In this document: in pieces, positions 13,491 to 20,379 of the stretch
Layout of the letters: each line of letters begins with the position of its first letter
Numbering within the stretch: the stretch's first letter is position 1
Assembly (NCBI GenBank): GCA_963978155.1
Contig: CAXBRK010000027.1
Coordinates: forward strand, 1 to 21,366
Source: UBA8653 sp963978155
GTDB taxonomy: Bacteria > Planctomycetota > Phycisphaerae > Phycisphaerales > SM1A02
Length of the DNA stretch: 21,366 bases
Direction: 5' to 3'
Program-made: the position numbers and the translations under genes
The notes under the pieces: generated by a model
Seen by the model: only the letters and a program-made list of their open reading frames with translations
Told to the model about the DNA's origin: nothing
Database searches by the model: none

Positions 13491-14063
13491 TCAGGTCGAG
13501 AGGAAGTCGTTCAGTTGGGCCAAGAGCAATTGGGCTTCGTGTTCTTGCTGGGCCATGATCTGGTGTACCCCTGCTCGATCTTCGGATGGCACCAAGTGCA
13601 AGTTGGCCTTGGTGTTCCATGCCGCGGCCGGGACACCCGCTGCGGCCAACTGGCCTGCGATCCCAAGATCTGATCCGAGGCGAGGGTTTGTGTTGGGGGC
13701 CAAGCGGACGCATTCCCGCAGCAATTCCAAGGACAGGGTCGCCAGTGCTTCGGGGATCTGCAAGATGTCTTTGGTTGCTGACTGCAGTTCGGGATCACCT
13801 TCTGGCCGTTCTTTGTGCAATTCGCTCCAGCGACGGTATGCCTCCGCATCACGTACCGCCAAATCCATCGCTTGCGCACGAACCTGTCGGAGGTGATCGA
13901 TTGCTTCTGGAAGCTCCGGTTTGGTCCAGGCAACGACCATCTCCGCTTGGGCGGCCGCCAAGGCGACGGTCATCCCAGCGGAAGCCCCGCCTCCGGGGGC
14001 TGGCGAGCGGGCGGCCAGTTGCTCGAGAAATTCCGTCAGACTTTCGCGGCGGAAGTCTGTCAC
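13491..14063 (-). CDS. Formiminotransferase-cyclodeaminase C-terminal domain family protein
   Basis: 190 aa, all-helical. The N-terminal SPAPGGGASAGMTVALAAA (about 20-38) is the signature of the FTCD C-terminal family, whose members catalyse formimino-tetrahydrofolate cyclodeamination or methenyl-THF cyclohydrolysis in one-carbon metabolism. The latter half (GSDLGIAGQLAAAGVPAAAWN) also matches the family. It starts at a GTG whose GTGA overlaps the pheT stop, so it is translationally coupled to a tRNA synthetase gene. The link may be regulatory rather than functional. Whether it is an active folate enzyme cannot be told from sequence alone. Length is typical for the stand-alone form. Confidence 0.9.
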   Translation of the reverse strand: MTDFRRESLTEFLEQLAARSPAPGGGASAGMTVALAAAQAEMVVAWTKPELPEAIDHLRQVRAQAMDLAVRDAEAYRRWSELHKERPEGDPELQSATKDILQIPEALATLSLELLRECVRLAPNTNPRLGSDLGIAGQLAAAGVPAAAWNTKANLHLVPSEDRAGVHQIMAQQEHEAQLLLAQLNDFLST

Positions 14064-16081
14064 TGCCGGAGTTCCGCGTTGAGTTGGCTGGCGCAGGCTT
14101 CAACCACTTGCGCGACGGGAGCGTCCACTTCTTCGTGGGTGAGTGTCCGGTCCTCGGCTCGGAACCGAAGCCGCAGGGTCAAACTCTTTTGGCCGGCGGA
14201 CAACTGCTTGCCTCGGAAGACGCCCACGTATTCCACAGAATCAAAAGCGGCCAGTTGCAGGCCTTCGATCAACGAGGAGATGGCGTGCCACTGAACATCG
14301 TCCGAGACAACCAACGACAAATCTCGTTCGATGGCGGGAAAGGCCGGGGGCGGAGCGACCGAAATTTCCGGTGGCCAATGGGCCAGCAGAGGTTCCAGGA
14401 ACACTTCGCAAGCGGCCCATTGTCCTTCCAGTCCGTGGGCGGCCACAATCTCTGGAGCCAAGAGTCCAACATGGCCAAGAGGACGATCTTGCCAGTGAAG
14501 ATCCGCTCCCGGGGCGGACCACACCCGATCTGCGGCCGTGGCAACCGGGATTTCGCCGGTGAGCATGCTGACGATTCGATCGATGCAGCCGCGGATGGGT
14601 TGCAAGGAAGCTTCATCCTCACAGGGCATCAGCAGGGCGGTTGCGGTTCGTTCTTCATGCCCTTGGTCGGTTTCGTGGAAGACCGCCGCCACTTCGAACA
14701 GCGCGGCCTTCCGGCCGGAAGCATCAAGATTCCGTCCGGCGATGGTGGTCAAGGTGTCAATCAATGAAGGCCGCAGAATGGGCGTTCCACCCGCGCGTTC
14801 ATCATCGACCCGAAGGCCACGTTGTCCTTCTTCCAAGAATCGAGTTGCTGCTGCTTCCGAAACCAGCGTGTGGGACACGGTCTCGTACGCACCAAATCCA
14901 ACCAGCATGTCACGGACCAAACGCCGCGCCATTTCGGTGGATTGCGCTGGACGAATTCTAATGTTCGCCGCATCTTCAACCGGAAGCGATTCCAGGCCAT
15001 GGATGCGGGCGACCTCTTCGATCAGGTCGATTTCTCGAGTGAGGTCTGCCCGGCCAATGGGGGCGGTGCAAGACACGGTGTCGCCGTCAAGTTGCGGTTG
15101 CAGCCCCAGCGCATCCAAGATCTCGATGACCCGCTCCGAAGGAATCTCAATCCCAAGGACGGTTTTGATTCGGGAGAACCGCAAGGTCATGGTCGGAGCG
15201 GGAGCGATGGTGCCCACCATGGTTGGGGGCGCGGCCTCGCCGCCCGCGACCGAAAGAATCAACTGCAGGAGACGTTCGGAAGCAATAGGGACCTGTCGGT
15301 CGGGGACTTGACGTTCAAATCGGTACGAAGAGTCACTGGCAATGCCATGCCGGCGGCTGGATCTTCGAACGGCACTTGGGGTGAAGGTTGCTGTCTCCAG
15401 CAGGAGGTTGGTGGTGTTCTCGTCGACGCTGGAAGCGGCTCCTCCTTTGACACCAGCGAGTGCGATGGGCTTGGCGGCATCTGCGATGACCAGATCCTCA
15501 GCTGAAAGTTCGATCTCCTTGGCATCAGCGCCGAGCGGAAGCATGGTTTCACCCGTTTGGGCGTACCGGATGTTGATCTCTCCGCCTTCCAGTTTGTCCA
15601 GATCGAACGCGTGGACAGGGTGCCCAAGTTCGTGAAGCACGTAGTTGGTGGCATCAACGATGTTGTTGCGTGGGACATCGCCGCGAGCTTCCAAGTGGGC
15701 GGCGAGCCAATCGGGGGAAGGCCCGACCTTGACTCCGCGGACGATTCGCGCGTGGTACACCAGGCAATCTTCGGGCGCTTTGTTTTCCACGGACACGCCG
15801 GCTTCTGACGAATCAACGGGATCAGCCGGTGCCAGTTGGGTTGGATCCTTGAGTTGCCGATCGGTCAAGGCCACCACTTCACGAGCCAGTCCCAAGTGAG
15901 CGTTGCAGTCACCACGATTTGACGTGGTCTCCACATCCAGCCGAATGTCTTCCCCCATGCGGGTGGTGACGGCTTCGGTGTGTTCCACAGGAAAGCCCGC
16001 TCGCGTCAAGAGGTCTGCAGCCTCCTCACACTCCACGGGGCGGTCCAAAAGGGCATTGATCCAACGGAGAGAAGCGTCCAT
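14060..16081 (-). CDS. pheT: Phenylalanine-tRNA ligase beta subunit lacking the tRNA-bind domain
   Basis: Beta subunit of the alpha2beta2 phenylalanyl-tRNA synthetase; it contributes editing and tRNA contacts and needs PheS, which is not in the window. From ATG 16081 (MDASLRWINALLDRPVE) it has 673 aa against about 800 in Escherichia coli. The B1 start leads directly from AGFPVEHTE to DIRLDVETTSNRGDC, so the roughly 110-residue OB-fold tRNA-bind (B2) domain with its HPNADRL-type motif is missing. B3/B4 (RNNIVDATNYVLHELGHPVHAFD), B5 (around LRFSRIKTVLGIEIPSERVIEILDALG) and the C-terminal FDX-ACB domain (FPAIERDLSLVV) are intact. The frame extends to 16147, but the conserved start is 16081. Its stop overlaps the next gene as GTGA. 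Confidence 0.96.
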   Translation of the reverse strand: MDASLRWINALLDRPVECEEAADLLTRAGFPVEHTEAVTTRMGEDIRLDVETTSNRGDCNAHLGLAREVVALTDRQLKDPTQLAPADPVDSSEAGVSVENKAPEDCLVYHARIVRGVKVGPSPDWLAAHLEARGDVPRNNIVDATNYVLHELGHPVHAFDLDKLEGGEINIRYAQTGETMLPLGADAKEIELSAEDLVIADAAKPIALAGVKGGAASSVDENTTNLLLETATFTPSAVRRSSRRHGIASDSSYRFERQVPDRQVPIASERLLQLILSVAGGEAAPPTMVGTIAPAPTMTLRFSRIKTVLGIEIPSERVIEILDALGLQPQLDGDTVSCTAPIGRADLTREIDLIEEVARIHGLESLPVEDAANIRIRPAQSTEMARRLVRDMLVGFGAYETVSHTLVSEAAATRFLEEGQRGLRVDDERAGGTPILRPSLIDTLTTIAGRNLDASGRKAALFEVAAVFHETDQGHEERTATALLMPCEDEASLQPIRGCIDRIVSMLTGEIPVATAADRVWSAPGADLHWQDRPLGHVGLLAPEIVAAHGLEGQWAACEVFLEPLLAHWPPEISVAPPPAFPAIERDLSLVVSDDVQWHAISSLIEGLQLAAFDSVEYVGVFRGKQLSAGQKSLTLRLRFRAEDRTLTHEEVDAPVAQVVEACASQLNAELRQ

Positions 16082-16110
16082 AGATTGTCGAGGGTATCCG
16101 GGAGGGGGCC

Positions 16111-16620
16111 TTGGAGCCAAACCCTTACACTCTGCACGTGCTTGCAAGATGCTGCTTGGTGATGGTTGGGGCCCTTTTGGCGAGTTGCCGGTCTGCGGTG
16201 GTCTCTCCAGGGATGGCCTGCGTGATCACCATCCCGCAGGACCCAGAGACCCTTCGCTATGGGTTCGATGGATTCGGTCGGGTTGGTCAAACCTCAGATC
16301 CAGGCCCGATTCCTTGCGTTCGGCGGCTTTCTGAAGAGGACCAGGTGAATCTCGCGGCCAAAATCAAAAGGCTCGGGTTGGATGCCCCCTCCGAGAGTGT
16401 TGTTTTGACCACACCTTGCCCCTCGGGCATGGTGCAGGTCGATTTGGCCGACGACGGCCGTCGTTGGTCCCATCGTCTGTCTCTCGAGGAAGCCGCAGAG
16501 CTCGTGCAATTCTGTGAACAATGCACCGGGGAAGATGGGGTGGCCGACTTGCCGAACGCCCGGTATTCCTGGGAGGGAGACCCTTGGGCGGCTTGGCGCA
16601 CCAGAGGGGCTTCAGATTGA
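16111..16620 (+). CDS. Putative lipoprotein, unknown
   Basis: 169 aa from a TTG at 16111 that has GGAGG 5 nt upstream, which decides the start; GTG 16138 and ATG 16162 are later options. The N-terminus has a hydrophobic stretch ending in a lipobox, LVMVGALLASC, so the mature protein is probably lipid-anchored from a Cys near residue 26. The rest is polar and Asp/Glu-rich with a pair CEQC near the C-terminus and an earlier Cys pair; no family is recognised. The strand patterns around TPCPSGMVQVDLADDGRRWS suggest a small beta domain. It diverges from pheT with 29 bp between starts and is followed by the sigma factor gene. Confidence 0.7.
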   Translation: MEPNPYTLHVLARCCLVMVGALLASCRSAVVSPGMACVITIPQDPETLRYGFDGFGRVGQTSDPGPIPCVRRLSEEDQVNLAAKIKRLGLDAPSESVVLTTPCPSGMVQVDLADDGRRWSHRLSLEEAAELVQFCEQCTGEDGVADLPNARYSWEGDPWAAWRTRGASD

Positions 16621-16656
16621 GTTGAACCCGGCATCGAGGGTGGCGTACCAACCGGT

Positions 16657-17325
16657 ATGACGGGCTTCGCATTTCATTTGGCTGCCTTCGGCAGCAGCGC
16701 TGATCCGACCGATAGCATGGCGCAAGCCGTGCCTGTTGATCTGCAAGCCCAGTCCGATGAACGTTTGGTGAAGCTCCACGTTGATGGTCAACCTGGGGCG
16801 ATTGATGAGTTGATCCGTCGACATCGCGATGAACTTTTTGGCTATCTGGTGCGGTTCACTGGTTCTCGTGCTCTGGCGGAGGATGTCTTCCAAGAGACGT
16901 TCCTCCAGATTCATCTTTCGGCCGCGACCTTCGACGTGGACCGGCGCTTGAAGCCTTGGCTGTACACCATCGCGACCAACAAAGCTCGCGATGCGAGGCG
17001 TTGGTTACGCCGCCGCCCGAGTGTTTCGTTGGACACTCCGGTGGGCGGATCGGATGACCCGGTCTCCATGGTTGATTTGATGCCCTCCGATGGCGAAGGC
17101 CCCCAAGGGCCATTGCAAGGCGCCGAACAGTCGGAGCGCGTGCGGGCGGTGGTGGATCGGTTGGGAGACACCCAAAGGGAAGTCTTGTTGCTGACCTATT
17201 TCCAGCGGATGCCTTATGCCCAAGTGGCGGATATTTTGAACATTCCTGTTGGGACGGTCAAAAGCCGATTGCATGGGGCAGTTCGCGCGTTTGGTGAGCT
17301 TTGGGGCGAGGAGTCCGAGCGATGA
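16657..17325 (+). CDS. ECF-type RNA polymerase sigma factor
   Basis: Sigma-70 family, two-domain extracytoplasmic-function type, 222 aa from ATG 16657 or 202 aa from ATG 16717; neither start has a convincing ribosome binding site, and the shorter form matches the usual length. Region 2 spans AIDELIRRHRDELFGYLVRF through LAEDVFQETFLQIH to KPWLYTIATNKARDARRW. Region 4 has VVDRLGDTQREVLLLTYF, MPYAQVADILNIPVGTVKSR. The linker contains a long Asp/Gly/Pro-rich stretch (DDPVSMVDLMPSDGEGPQ). Its stop overlaps the start of the next gene (ATGA), the arrangement of a sigma factor with its regulatory partner. Target genes are unknown. Confidence 0.94.
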   Translation: MTGFAFHLAAFGSSADPTDSMAQAVPVDLQAQSDERLVKLHVDGQPGAIDELIRRHRDELFGYLVRFTGSRALAEDVFQETFLQIHLSAATFDVDRRLKPWLYTIATNKARDARRWLRRRPSVSLDTPVGGSDDPVSMVDLMPSDGEGPQGPLQGAEQSERVRAVVDRLGDTQREVLLLTYFQRMPYAQVADILNIPVGTVKSRLHGAVRAFGELWGEESER

Positions 17326-18242
17326 GTGAAACACCACCAACCCCGTTCGATGACCAGCATGATTCGTCAGGCCACCCTGAGGATCACCCCAACCTCCCCG
17401 GCTTGGACGAGCTGGTTGAGTCGGGATGGGAGCCACATTCCGAAGAGGCTCAGCACCTGCTGGATACCCTGAAACCACTTGAAGCGCTCCGTGAAACGCC
17501 TCCTGCGGAGGACGTCTTGGTCCATGCCGCCTTGGCCCGCATCAAAGCAACGCCCACACCCTTGGCCCCCAGTTCTGCGGCAATCTCATCATCCATCGCG
17601 ACCGGCGGTGGTTTTGGTAGCGGGTTCCAGTTTCGGTTGCCTGATCTTTTTGGGGTGGCCGCCAGTTTGTTGTTGGCCACGTCGATCCTGTTGGCGCTCG
17701 GGAGGGGGTCCAAGCTGCACAGCCGCGACGAACTCTGTGGGGCCAACATCCGAGCCCTCGGTACCGCAGTTGAGTCGTTTGCCAGTGACCACCGTCGCGA
17801 AGTGCCTTCGTCGAATTGGAACGTGGTCCCCTCGCTGGCCACCGTTCGACAGTTTGTTGACGACGGCTATTGCCCCCACCAGAGGGTCAATTGCCCATGT
17901 TGCCGTGGAGAAAAGAAGGGGATTTCTTTCTACTCGGTTCAGGTGGGACCCGGTCGGATTCGGGTGGATCGACTTGATCCGCGACGTCCCATCGTGGGCG
18001 ACCCCAATCCCCTCCAGGTGGCCAACATGCTGGGGGTCCCGGCGCCAGGTCCCATGAGCGGGGCCCTTTCTCACTCCGGTCGTTGTTCTCACCTGCTGTT
18101 GGGAGACTTGTCCGTCCGCTCCTCCCGTCGACCGGTTTGGATCAACAAGGGTCGGGTCGATGCGGTCTGGGTTCCACGGGGGCACACCAGCTTGCCAAAA
18201 TTCGCCCTGATCGACCCTCAGGACGTCTTTTTGGCCCGATGA
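17322..18242 (+). CDS. Membrane partner of the sigma factor, anti-sigma-like with pilin-like outer domain
   Basis: 306 aa from the ATG at 17322 that overlaps the sigma factor stop. About 107 cytoplasmic residues lead to one transmembrane helix (about 108-127, DLFGVAASLLLATSILLALG), so the topology is that of an anti-sigma factor. The cytoplasmic part has no visible HxxxCxxC zinc motif. After the helix comes CGANIRALGTAVESFASDHR, then a Cys cluster (YCPHQRVNCPCC), and near the C-terminus a HSGRCSHLLLGDLSVRSS segment. These resemble the DUF1559/prepilin-like planctomycete proteins (N-L-x-x-LG-x-A-x-x-x-Y and the H-x9-DG-type end). I infer a membrane regulator that senses outside signals, but no inhibitory activity is proven by sequence. 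Confidence 0.75.
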   Translation: MSETPPTPFDDQHDSSGHPEDHPNLPGLDELVESGWEPHSEEAQHLLDTLKPLEALRETPPAEDVLVHAALARIKATPTPLAPSSAAISSSIATGGGFGSGFQFRLPDLFGVAASLLLATSILLALGRGSKLHSRDELCGANIRALGTAVESFASDHRREVPSSNWNVVPSLATVRQFVDDGYCPHQRVNCPCCRGEKKGISFYSVQVGPGRIRVDRLDPRRPIVGDPNPLQVANMLGVPAPGPMSGALSHSGRCSHLLLGDLSVRSSRRPVWINKGRVDAVWVPRGHTSLPKFALIDPQDVFLAR

Positions 18243-18270
18243 ATGGCTGAAGCACCTCAGCTCAGCCATT
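18242..18270 (+). promoter_or_regulatory. Hairpin in the leader of rpmI
   Basis: A perfect 9-bp stem AATGGCTGA / TCAGCCATT with an 11-nt loop starts at the last base of the preceding stop codon. No T-run follows, so it is not a standard terminator. It may be an end structure for the sigma operon or part of a leader for the ribosomal protein genes. Confidence 0.35.
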
Positions 18271-18341
18271 GCGTCTCGTCGAGGGTGTTGGTACGATTGT
18301 CCTTTCCCCAATGACTGGGGAAGAACTTCAGGAATTTGCCA

Positions 18342-18563
18342 ATGCACGGTCGTAAACCCAACAAAGGCCTTCTCAAGCGCATCCGATTCACCGGCACCGG
18401 CCGAGTGAAATTCCATCGTGCGTTCACCCGCAAGCAGCGAAGCCACAAGTCTGGCAAGTTGCTTCGCAGCTACCGAGTCCCGGCGTATTTCAAGAGCTGT
18501 GAAATGCGTCGTGTGGGCCGGATGCTGTTCCGCTCCGTGCGTGCTGGTGCGGCAAACGTCTGA
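18342..18563 (+). CDS. rpmI: 50S ribosomal protein L35
   Basis: 73 aa, highly basic. The ATG at 18342 has AGGA 8 nt upstream; an upstream TTG at 18336 is less likely. The core KPNKGLLKRIRFTGTGRVKF matches the L35 pattern (K-x-x-KGx-KR-x-x-x-TG-x-G-K), followed by FTRKQRSHKSGKLLRS. It is slightly longer than the usual 64-66 residues, with a C-terminal extension (FRSVRAGAANV) and N-terminal MHGRK in place of MPKMKT. rplT follows on the same strand after a 142-bp gap; infC, usually upstream, is absent. Confidence 0.92.
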   Translation: MHGRKPNKGLLKRIRFTGTGRVKFHRAFTRKQRSHKSGKLLRSYRVPAYFKSCEMRRVGRMLFRSVRAGAANV

Positions 18564-18608
18564 TTGAACTTCTCGGCCCTCGGCCGATTCTGTCTCGCTT
18601 TGGGGATT

Positions 18609-18647
18609 GATCACCCAACCCAAAGCTGCTTGATCTCTTGGGTGATC
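18609..18647 (+). promoter_or_regulatory. Long hairpin between rpmI and rplT
   Basis: A perfect 10-bp stem GATCACCCAA / TTGGGTGATC with a 19-nt loop lies in the unusually long 142-bp gap between the two ribosomal protein genes. L20 is known to repress its own operon by binding leader RNA in Escherichia coli and Bacillus. An autoregulatory or processing element here is an inference. Confidence 0.4.
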
Positions 18648-18705
18648 GTCGATCGGGTGAAGTGTTCACACGTTGAACCCCCGTCCTTCAGAAGGAATGT
18701 TCGAC

Positions 18706-19080
18706 ATGCCACGTGCTGCCAAGGGTGCTGCTCGCACCAAAGCCCGCAAACGAATTCTCCGTGCCGCTCGCGGTTACTGGGGAACCAGAAGCCGTCACAA
18801 GCAACAAGCCAAGATCACGCTGACCCGCGCCGGAGCGTACGCCTGGCGTGACCGTCGCCAGCGTCGTCGCAACATGCGACGTCTTTGGATCACCCGTATC
18901 ACGGCCGCTTGCCGTATGCGAGGCACCCGTTACAGCCGGTTCATGAATGGTCTGATGTACGCCGGAATTTTGCTCAACCGCAAAATGCTCAGTGAGATCG
19001 CCATCCACGATCCCGCGACGTTCGACCTGTTGGTCGAAAAGTCAGAGGCCGCGACCAAGGCCCCAGCAGCGAACGCATAA
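18706..19080 (+). CDS. rplT: 50S ribosomal protein L20
   Basis: 124 aa from the ATG at 18706, with AGAAGGAA about 9 nt upstream; the frame runs 11 codons further without support. It starts MPRAAKGAARTKARKRILRA, followed by ARGYWGTRSRHKQQAK and YAWRDRRQRRRNMRRLWITRI, the diagnostic L20 sequence, and YSRFMNGLMYAGILLNRKMLSEIAI. It binds 23S rRNA early in 50S assembly. The C-terminal tail (EKSEAATKAPAANA) is a low-complexity extension. An intrinsic terminator follows 31 bp after the stop. Confidence 0.97.
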   Translation: MPRAAKGAARTKARKRILRAARGYWGTRSRHKQQAKITLTRAGAYAWRDRRQRRRNMRRLWITRITAACRMRGTRYSRFMNGLMYAGILLNRKMLSEIAIHDPATFDLLVEKSEAATKAPAANA

Positions 19081-19110
19081 GTCTTTCTGCTGAATCCGAT
19101 CAACATCAAG

Positions 19111-19139
19111 ATCCCAGAACTTCGGTTCTGGGATTTTTT
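19111..19139 (+). terminator. Intrinsic terminator of the rpmI-rplT operon
   Basis: Perfect 10-bp stem ATCCCAGAAC / GTTCTGGGAT with a TTCG tetraloop (19121-19124), followed by TTTTT from 19135. It ends the plus-strand transcript only; the opposite strand has no T-run after the stem. Confidence 0.92.
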
Positions 19140-19224
19140 GTGTTTTCATGATTCGGGTTGCCAGGCGCAGGAGACAACTTCTAGGCACGCGATCGCGAAT
19201 GCTGGTTGGACTGAAAGACCGGAT

Positions 19225-20316
19225 TTACTGTTCAGCATCGCCGGTGGAAGCACCGGAGTCGTCGCCATTGCCATCCTTCGCGCCCTTGAGAAGTCGATCC
19301 ATACCTTCTTTGACCGCCCGTTGGGTGGGTGAAAGTTTGGCGGCCTGCTCCTCGGCGTGATAACTCGATCGAACCAGAGGTCCGGATTCGACCACCGAGA
19401 ATCCCAAGTTCAAACCCGATTCGCGGTATTGGTCAAAGGAGCTAGGGGTCACCCAGCGGTCGATCGGCAGGTGATTTCGGGTGGGCTGCAAGTATTGACC
19501 GACGGTCAAAATGTGGATGTCGGCAGCATCCCGAAGATCTTGCATCAACTCGTAGACCTCGTCGTCGCGTTCGCCAATGCCGACCATGATTCCGGTTTTG
19601 GTGACCAGTCCTGATTCTCGAATGTGTTGCAGGACATCGATCGATCGTTCGTAGCGAGCCTGTGGCCGTACGGCAGGGTGCATCCGCCGAACGGTCTCCA
19701 TGTTGTGGCTCAAGATTTCTGGTTTGGCGGCGATGATGGTGTCCAGCTCATCGTGCCGTCCTTGATGGTCGCCGATCAAGCACTCGACACTGGTGCCCGG
19801 GCAGGCTTCGTGCACGCGCTCGATGGTCTCGGCCCAGATGGCGGCGCCACCATCCGGCAAGTCGTCTCGGTCAACACAGGTGATGACGACATGTCCCAGT
19901 CCCATGAGGGCAATGGATTCCGCGACACGACGGGGCTCGTCGTGGTCGACTTCAGCGGGTCGGCCCGTCTTGACGTTGCAAAAGCCACATGCTCTGGTGC
20001 AGGTGTCCCCCAGGATCATGATGGTGGCCGTCCCGCGGTTCCAGCATTCACCCATGTTTGGACAGGCCGCTTCTTTGCAGACCGTGTGCAATCCATGCGT
20101 GTCCACGATTTCACGGAGTCGTTCATACCCAGGGCCGCCGGGCACCCGGGCTCGGAGCCAGTCGGGTTTGCGGCCAAGGTGGAGTTGCTGGGTCTCGTTG
20201 TTGTTGAGCACCATGCCGCTGAGAGCCACTTGGACCCCACGCCGGTCCTTGGCGGTATCTCCTCCAAGGGGTCTTGGATGACGGGCCAATGTTCGATCTT
20301 GGGCAGATTTGCTCAC
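19225..20316 (-). CDS. lipA: Lipoyl synthase
   Basis: Radical SAM enzyme that inserts two sulfurs into octanoyl-protein to form lipoyl groups on dehydrogenase complexes and GcvH; cytoplasmic. Both iron-sulfur sites are visible: the auxiliary cluster cysteines C80, C85 and C91 in CKEAACPNMGECW, and the radical SAM C106, C110 and C113 in CTRACGFCNV. The conserved Ser near the C-terminus (VRSSYHAEE), which ligates the auxiliary cluster, is present. 363 aa from GTG 20316; the first 34 residues look unconserved, so ATG 20214 is an alternative start. The C-terminal tail (KDGNGDDSGASTGDAEQ) is acidic and low complexity. lipB is not adjacent. It diverges from the export gene by 63 bp. Confidence 0.96.
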   Translation of the reverse strand: MSKSAQDRTLARHPRPLGGDTAKDRRGVQVALSGMVLNNNETQQLHLGRKPDWLRARVPGGPGYERLREIVDTHGLHTVCKEAACPNMGECWNRGTATIMILGDTCTRACGFCNVKTGRPAEVDHDEPRRVAESIALMGLGHVVITCVDRDDLPDGGAAIWAETIERVHEACPGTSVECLIGDHQGRHDELDTIIAAKPEILSHNMETVRRMHPAVRPQARYERSIDVLQHIRESGLVTKTGIMVGIGERDDEVYELMQDLRDAADIHILTVGQYLQPTRNHLPIDRWVTPSSFDQYRESGLNLGFSVVESGPLVRSSYHAEEQAAKLSPTQRAVKEGMDRLLKGAKDGNGDDSGASTGDAEQ

Positions 20317-20379
20317 GGTGATCTCATCTTACCCACACAAAACTTGGCGAATCGGATCCCGACAGCCCGATAATTGAAG

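Noticed and set aside
13586..14767. 393-codon plus-strand frame
   Set aside because: It lies antisense to the FTCD-like gene and pheT, both with family motifs; the translated product has no recognisable domain.
16681..16695. GC stem GCTGCC-TTC-GGCAGC near the sigma factor start
   Set aside because: Only 6 bp with a 3-nt loop, no T-run; may be coding sequence if the long start is used.
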